A DNA stretch of 8,970 nucleotides from an uncultured Veillonella sp. (GTDB lineage: Bacteria > Bacillota > Negativicutes > Veillonellales > Veillonellaceae). The stretch is from positions 1 through 8,970 of the forward strand of contig NZ_CALLVP010000005.1 of NCBI RefSeq assembly GCF_938010505.1, in the 5' to 3' direction. The notes beneath the pieces are model-generated. The model was not told the origin of the DNA and searched no databases. It was given only the letters and a program-made list of their open reading frames with translations. Made by a program: the position numbers and the translations under genes. Below, one piece after another: positions 4,926 to 8,970 of this stretch (position 1 is its first letter; every line of letters starts with the position of its first letter).

Positions 4926-6596
4926 ATGTTAAGCGATATTGAGATTGCCCAACAGAATACAATGGAGAAGATTCAGGTTATTGCTGATAAATGTGGTTTA
5001 ACACCTGATGATATTGAACAATATGGTCATTATAAAGCGAAAATTTCCTTTGATGCCATTCGTCGTTTAGAATCTAAGCCAGATGGCAAATTGGTTCTTG
5101 TTACAGCAATTACGCCAACACCAGCAGGGGAAGGTAAGTCTACAACGAGCATCGGCCTCGTACAAGGCTTACAAAAAATTGGTAAAAATGCTATCGCTAC
5201 ATTACGGGAGCCATCCTTAGGGCCTGTATTTGGTATTAAGGGTGGTGCAGCAGGTGGCGGTTATGCTCAAGTTGTGCCAATGGATGATATCAATCTTCAC
5301 TTTACAGGTGATATGCACGCTATTACAGCGGCTAACAATTTATTATCCGCTATGATTGATAATCACATCCATCAAGGTAATGAATTGCAAATTGACTTGC
5401 GTCAACTATCTTGGACTCGTGTTCTAGATATGAATGACCGTGCTCTTCGCAATGTGACAGTTGCACTTGGTGGTAAAGTATGTGGTTTCCCTCGGGAAGA
5501 TCATTTTATGATTACTGTAGCTTCTGAAATTATGGCTATTCTTTGTTTAGCTAAGGATTTAGAGGATTTGAAAGAACGTTTTGGTCGCATCGTTATCGGT
5601 TGTAACTTAGCAGGTGATCCTGTTTATGTTCATCAACTTGGTTGCCAAGGTGCGATGGCTCTCCTTATGAAAGATGCTATCAAGCCGAATCTTGTACAAA
5701 CATTGGAACATACACCAGCTATTGTTCACGGTGGTCCATTTGCGAATATAGCTCATGGATGTAACTCCATTGTAGCTACAAAACTAGGGCTTAAACTTGG
5801 TGATATCGTAGTTACTGAAGCCGGCTTTGGTGCTGACCTGGGTGCTGAAAAGTTCCTTGACATCAAATGCCGCTATGGTAATATTTTCCCTGATACAATC
5901 GTTATCGTTGCCACGTTACGAGCTCTTAAAATGCATGGTGGTGTACCAAAGCAAGAACTTAATGCAGAAAATGTTGAAGCCGTTACAAAGGGGTTCAGCA
6001 ATTTGCAAAAAGCCATTGAAAACATGCGTTACTTTAATGTGCCTGTATTAGTGGCAATCAATAAATTTGCCAGCGATACAGATGCAGAAATTGCAGAGTT
6101 GACTCGCTTGTGTGATGAGTTTGGCGTGCCTGTAGAACTTAATGAATGTTGGGAAAAGGGCGGCGAAGGCGGCACTGATATGGCGAAAAAAGTTGTAGAG
6201 TTACTTGAAGGTCCTAAGCCAACACCTAAATTCGTATATGATTTGGAAGATAGTTTAGAGGATAAAGTTAATAAAATCGTTAAAACTATTTATGGTGGCG
6301 ATGGTGTTATCTTTACAGATAAAGCTAAAAAGCAAATTAAACAATTAGCAGATTGGGGACTTGATCGTTTGCCTGTATGTATGGCGAAAACGCAATATTC
6401 CTTATCTGATAATCCAGCTCTTTTAGGCGCACCAACTGGCTTTACAGTTACCGTATCCGATATTCGCGTTGCCAATGGTGCAGGTTTTATCGTATGTCGT
6501 ACAGGTGATGTAATGGTAATGCCTGGCCTTCCTAAACGTCCTGCTGCTCTTAATATGGATATCGAAGCAGACGGTACGATTAAAGGGTTATTCTAA
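4926..6596 (+). CDS. fhs: Formate-tetrahydrofolate ligase
   Basis: Reversibly converts formate, ATP and tetrahydrofolate to 10-formyl-tetrahydrofolate, ADP and phosphate. In purine- and formiminoglycine-degrading anaerobes it runs backwards and makes ATP. The ATG at 4926 follows GAGGAG and gives 556 residues, the usual family length, with the typical LSDIEIAQ beginning. The in-frame TTG at 4896 lacks a ribosome site. Motifs are the P-loop TPTPAGEGKST (63-73), EPSLGPVFGIKGGAAGGGYA starting near residue 90, and the second family signature VATLRALKMHGG encoded around 5908-5943. All match the canonical enzyme with no missing segment. It is followed 157 bases later by fchA, whose product acts on the adjacent folate intermediate. 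Confidence 0.97.
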   Translation: MLSDIEIAQQNTMEKIQVIADKCGLTPDDIEQYGHYKAKISFDAIRRLESKPDGKLVLVTAITPTPAGEGKSTTSIGLVQGLQKIGKNAIATLREPSLGPVFGIKGGAAGGGYAQVVPMDDINLHFTGDMHAITAANNLLSAMIDNHIHQGNELQIDLRQLSWTRVLDMNDRALRNVTVALGGKVCGFPREDHFMITVASEIMAILCLAKDLEDLKERFGRIVIGCNLAGDPVYVHQLGCQGAMALLMKDAIKPNLVQTLEHTPAIVHGGPFANIAHGCNSIVATKLGLKLGDIVVTEAGFGADLGAEKFLDIKCRYGNIFPDTIVIVATLRALKMHGGVPKQELNAENVEAVTKGFSNLQKAIENMRYFNVPVLVAINKFASDTDAEIAELTRLCDEFGVPVELNECWEKGGEGGTDMAKKVVELLEGPKPTPKFVYDLEDSLEDKVNKIVKTIYGGDGVIFTDKAKKQIKQLADWGLDRLPVCMAKTQYSLSDNPALLGAPTGFTVTVSDIRVANGAGFIVCRTGDVMVMPGLPKRPAALNMDIEADGTIKGLF

Positions 6597-6667
6597 TAGA
6601 AATCGTTTACAGCAGGAATTTTTTACTGTATATTTGTAGCGCTTATTCTAATAAGTTATATATTTTA

Positions 6668-6697
6668 TTGTGTTTAATATCTGTAGATTTTTATAGT
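6668..6697 (+). promoter_or_regulatory. Weak candidate promoter before fchA
   Basis: TTGTGT (6668-6673) and TATAGT (6692-6697) lie 18 bases apart. The -10 box is 5 of 6 but the -35 only 3 of 6. If used, transcription would start at about 6704, exactly at the hairpin, so the hairpin would be the 5' end of the fchA mRNA. Confidence 0.25.
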
Positions 6698-6703
6698 AAT
6701 TAC

Positions 6704-6738
6704 AAAGCGATAACAAGGCATATCTTGTTATCGCTTTT
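6704..6738 (+). terminator. Strong hairpin between fhs and fchA, terminator or attenuator
   Basis: A perfect 14-bp stem, AAAGCGATAACAAG (6704-6717) with CTTGTTATCGCTTT (6724-6737), has a 6-base loop and then only four T's in total. It can act as the fhs terminator with partial read-through to fchA, 16 bases downstream. Its left arm can alternatively pair with the fchA start region (see findings). Confidence 0.7.
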
Positions 6739-6753
6739 ACATGAGGCCTTGTT

Positions 6754-7371
6754 ATGAAATTAGTAGAACAACGAGTAATAGATTTTCTGGCTGCTACTGC
6801 ATCGAAAGAGCCAACGCCAGGTGGTGGTGCTATTGCGGCACTAACTGCCGCAACAGGTGCGGCTTTAGTAGAAATGGTGGCAAACCTTACATTTGGTAAA
6901 AAAGGCTATGAAGCGGTTCAGACTGAAATGGAAGTGCTTCAAGCTAAAGCAGAAGCAATTCGCGAGCGCATGCTTGAATTATCTCAAGCTGATGCGGACG
7001 TATTTAATATCTTTATGAACGCATTAGGATTGCCAAAGAATACAGATGAAGAGAAGGCTGAACGTACAGCGGCAATTCAGCAAGCTTACAAAGATGCTGC
7101 CATGGTACCCTTTGAAATTGGAGAATTAGCATATCAAATATTTGATTTAGCTGAACTAGCATCTCAAAAAGGTAACCAAAATCTAATAACAGATGGTATT
7201 ATTGCAGCCATTAATGCTCGTGCCGCTGTAAAAGCCGCGTTCTTAAATGTAAGAATTAATCTATCTGGCATTAAGGATGAAAACTTTGTGGCTGATGTGT
7301 CAGTTAAGATGCAGGCTATTGAAAAAAATCTAGATGCTAAAGAAGCGGATATTATAGGCTTATATAAATAA
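6754..7371 (+). CDS. fchA: Cyclodeaminase/cyclohydrolase family protein (formimino-THF cyclodeaminase or methenyl-THF cyclohydrolase)
   Basis: A 205-residue protein of the FTCD-C/FchA family, all-helical and normally dimeric. Family hallmarks are the glycine-rich PTPGGGAIAAL at 20-30, MVANLTFGKKGYE at 41-53, and the DADVF stretch near 80-84. Family members either release ammonia from 5-formimino-tetrahydrofolate to give 5,10-methenyl-tetrahydrofolate, or hydrolyse the latter to 10-formyl-tetrahydrofolate; sequence alone does not separate the two. Position directly after fhs and before a xanthine permease favours a role in one-carbon release from formiminoglycine during purine breakdown. The ATG at 6754 has GAGG (6743-6746) seven bases upstream, and both can be sequestered by pairing with 6710-6719. 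No fused formiminotransferase domain is present, so that enzyme would be separate. Confidence 0.88.
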   Translation: MKLVEQRVIDFLAATASKEPTPGGGAIAALTAATGAALVEMVANLTFGKKGYEAVQTEMEVLQAKAEAIRERMLELSQADADVFNIFMNALGLPKNTDEEKAERTAAIQQAYKDAAMVPFEIGELAYQIFDLAELASQKGNQNLITDGIIAAINARAAVKAAFLNVRINLSGIKDENFVADVSVKMQAIEKNLDAKEADIIGLYK

Positions 7372-7425
7372 AAATACTTTGGACTGAAGATGTGTCCCAA
7401 TACACATAAAACGTTCGGAAAATAT

Positions 7426-7473
7426 AAAAAGAGAACCTGTTAAATGATATAAAAATAATGGGTTCTCTTTTTT
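7426..7473 (+). terminator. Rho-independent terminator of fchA
   Basis: The 12-bp stem AAAAAGAGAACC (7426-7437) with GGTTCTCTTTTT (7461-7472) has a 23-base AT-rich loop and a T-rich 3' side. The helix can be prolonged outward by AATAT/GTATT and by CGTTCGG (7412-7418) with CCGAACG (7487-7493). It lies 54 bases after the fchA stop. The A-rich left side would also let it work in the opposite direction. Confidence 0.78.
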
Positions 7474-7476
7474 GTA

Positions 7477-7505
7477 TTGTTAAAACCCGAACGATAGTGT
7501 AGAAT
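7477..7505 (+). promoter_or_regulatory. Promoter of the xanthine permease gene, with a PurBox-like site in the spacer
   Basis: TTGTTA (7477-7482) and TAGAAT (7500-7505) are 17 bases apart, 4 of 6 and 5 of 6 matches. The predicted start is near 7512. The spacer carries AAACCCGAACGAT (7483-7495), which matches the Bacillus PurR box AWWWCCGAACWWT at 11 of 13 positions, a place where a bound repressor would block polymerase. A second, oppositely oriented copy, ACGTTCGGAAAAT, lies at 7411-7423. Confidence 0.5.
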
Positions 7506-7543
7506 AAACAAGTGATATTTCGAGGTTTTATGTAGGAGACATT

Positions 7544-8872
7544 ATGACAGATCAAAAACAAATGAATACGGTCGATAGTATGTTGCCCATACCACAGCTA
7601 TTTGCCTTTGGTTTACAGCATGTACTTGCCATGTATGCAGGGGCTGTAGCGGTGCCAATTATCGTGGCACAGGCTATGAATTTACCGGTGGAGGACTTGA
7701 TTCGCCTTATTACAGCCGACTTGTTTACCTGTGGGATTGCAACTTTAATCCAAACCTTAGGTCTTGGCAATATTGGTGGTCGTATTCCTATGATTCAAGG
7801 CGTTACCTTTGCATCTGTCGGTCCTATGGCGATGATAGGGGCACAGCACGGCATGACTGCCATTTACGGTGCCATCATCGTAGCAGGTCTATTCACCTTT
7901 ATAGTGGCGCCATTCTTTAGTCGTCTAATTCGATTGTTTCCACCGGTTGTAACGGGGACGATAATCACCCTTATTGGTATCAACTTGATGCCAGTTGCCA
8001 TTAACTGGATGGGGGGCGGTGTAGGGAATCCAGAGTTTGGAAGTTTCACCAACATTGGTCTTGGTTTCCTTACCTTCTTAATTGTTGTATTCGTATACAA
8101 GTTTGCAAAAGGCTTCTTAAGCAATCTTTCTGTATTAATAGGTTTGATTGCAGGTACAGTGATTGCTTTTGTAATGGGAGTTGCTAATTTTGATGAAGTT
8201 GGTCAATCTCAATGGGTTGCTTTCATAGAACCATTCTATTTTGGGTTGCCTACATTTGATTGGGCCTCTGTACTATCTATGATTATTGTAATGCTTGTTG
8301 TCATGGTGGAGACGACAGGTGATAGTATTGCTATCGGTGAGATCGTAGATAAACCCATTGGTCGCAAGGAATTAGCCTCTATTATTCGTGCCGATGGTAT
8401 TTCCACTGTAATTGGTGGTATTCTTAATAGCTTCCCATATACGGCATTTGCTCAAAATGTTGGTCTTATTGCTGTAACAGGTGTTAAAAGCCGATTTGTA
8501 GTAGCTGCATCTGGAGTGATCTTAATTTTGTTAGGTTTATTCCCTAAATTAGCGGCTATTGTTGCTAGTATCCCGAATGCAGTACTTGGTGGTGCTGGCA
8601 TTGCTATGTTTGGCATGATTGTTGCCAGTGGTATTCGCTCTCTTGGTAAGGTTAGCTTTGATGGCAATCATAACTTGATGCTTGTCGCTATTAGTATCGG
8701 TGTAGCTATGATTCCCATTGCGGCACCAAATTTTTACGCTAATTTCCCTGATTGGGCACAAATTATTTTAAAATCTGGTATTACCTTTGGTAGTATTACG
8801 GCAATCTTGCTTAACTTATTACTCAATGGTGTTAATCATGGCGATGAAATCCAAGAAATGGGTCGCCGCTAG
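7544..8872 (+). CDS. NCS2/NAT family nucleobase permease, probably xanthine/uric acid
   Basis: Inner-membrane proton-coupled purine base importer of 442 residues, normal for the family. The ATG at 7544 has AGGAG five bases upstream. The chain is strongly hydrophobic with roughly 12-14 membrane segments. Family marks are GLQHVLAMY at 23-31 with the conserved helix-1 His26, Glu256 in VETTGDS (255-261), and the NAT signature QNVGLIAVTG at 304-313 followed by VKSR. Gln304 and the following wording favour xanthine or uric acid over uracil carriers, which usually have ENIG and TR. It has its own promoter and terminator, so it is a single-gene unit next to fhs-fchA. The PurBox-like sites suggest control by purine supply. 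Exact substrate is uncertain (pbuX, pbuO and pucJ/pucK types are related). Confidence 0.9.
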   Translation: MTDQKQMNTVDSMLPIPQLFAFGLQHVLAMYAGAVAVPIIVAQAMNLPVEDLIRLITADLFTCGIATLIQTLGLGNIGGRIPMIQGVTFASVGPMAMIGAQHGMTAIYGAIIVAGLFTFIVAPFFSRLIRLFPPVVTGTIITLIGINLMPVAINWMGGGVGNPEFGSFTNIGLGFLTFLIVVFVYKFAKGFLSNLSVLIGLIAGTVIAFVMGVANFDEVGQSQWVAFIEPFYFGLPTFDWASVLSMIIVMLVVMVETTGDSIAIGEIVDKPIGRKELASIIRADGISTVIGGILNSFPYTAFAQNVGLIAVTGVKSRFVVAASGVILILLGLFPKLAAIVASIPNAVLGGAGIAMFGMIVASGIRSLGKVSFDGNHNLMLVAISIGVAMIPIAAPNFYANFPDWAQIILKSGITFGSITAILLNLLLNGVNHGDEIQEMGRR

Positions 8873-8891
8873 CCGCTAAATAATATATACG

Positions 8892-8924
8892 AGAACTCTA
8901 TTCCTATAGAATAGAGTTCTTTTT
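8892..8924 (+). terminator. Rho-independent terminator of the permease gene
   Basis: A perfect 12-bp stem, AGAACTCTATTC (8892-8903) with GAATAGAGTTCT (8909-8920), has a 5-base loop and five T's (8920-8924), 19 bases after the stop. Confidence 0.88.
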
Positions 8925-8960
8925 AGTGATTAAATTCACAGGGAAAATGTATGAATACTA

Positions 8961-8969
8961 TGCTATAAT
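8961..8969 (+). promoter_or_regulatory. Extended -10 promoter element for a gene beyond the window
   Basis: TGCTATAAT combines a perfect TATAAT (8964-8969) with the TGn extension. At 17 bases upstream there is only GGGAAA, so it would depend on the extended -10. The window ends one base later, so the target gene cannot be seen. Confidence 0.4.
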
Positions 8970-8970
8970 A

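Noticed and set aside
4907..4942. Eleven-codon leader peptide (ATG at 4907, with tandem AGG AGG codons) overlapping the fhs start
   Set aside because: No ribosome site precedes it, and the AGGAGG is explained as the fhs ribosome-binding sequence.
7374..7543. Purine (guanine/xanthine) riboswitch before the permease
   Set aside because: The structure present is a terminator hairpin with inverted outer arms; the purine aptamer core is missing and the predicted promoter lies downstream of the hairpin.

Overview
The window looks like chromosomal DNA of an anaerobic, low-to-moderate G+C member of the Firmicutes/Bacillota. My best guess is Veillonella or a close relative in the Negativicutes. This is inferred from the gene set, the AT-rich spacers, the strong AGGAG ribosome sites and the short T-tailed hairpin terminators; no phylogenetic marker was checked.

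Layout. (a) 1-929, minus strand: guaC, a type 2 GMP reductase cut off at its C-terminus by the window edge. (b) 930-1112: divergent promoter region. (c) 1113-3976, plus strand: three overlapping genes, a ThiT-like ECF transporter S component, a MobA-MobB fusion and moeA, which look like one translationally coupled operon. (d) 3977-4343: a 367-base spacer with two hairpins, one of them a nested palindrome resembling a miniature IS3-type element inserted into the loop of an older hairpin. (e) 4344-4679: a small single-domain cupin with its own terminator. (f) 4926-6596: fhs, formate-tetrahydrofolate ligase, behind a clear promoter with a 13-bp dyad at the expected transcription start. (g) 6754-7371: an fchA-type cyclodeaminase/cyclohydrolase, preceded by a strong hairpin whose left arm can alternatively pair with the start codon. 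(h) 7544-8872: an NCS2/NAT xanthine (or uric acid) permease with its own promoter and terminator. (i) 8926-8970: a possible promoter for a gene beyond the window.

How the parts fit. Several genes point to use of purines as a carbon, nitrogen and energy source. The permease imports xanthine-like bases, and GuaC returns guanine nucleotides to IMP. The molybdenum-cofactor genes could supply a xanthine dehydrogenase. FchA plus Fhs can take the one-carbon unit of formiminoglycine, via formimino- and methenyl-tetrahydrofolate, to formate with ATP synthesis. Purine fermentation and a molybdenum xanthine dehydrogenase are classically reported for Veillonella (old name Micrococcus lactilyticus). The window lacks the dehydrogenase and ring-opening enzymes, so the pathway is an inference from partial gene content.

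Nothing here is a clearly new defence or mobile system. The items most worth a second look are the nested palindrome at 4079-4160, the mutually exclusive hairpins over the fchA start, the PurBox-like motif shared by the guaC and permease upstream regions, and the unusual MobB-like and ThiT-like proteins.
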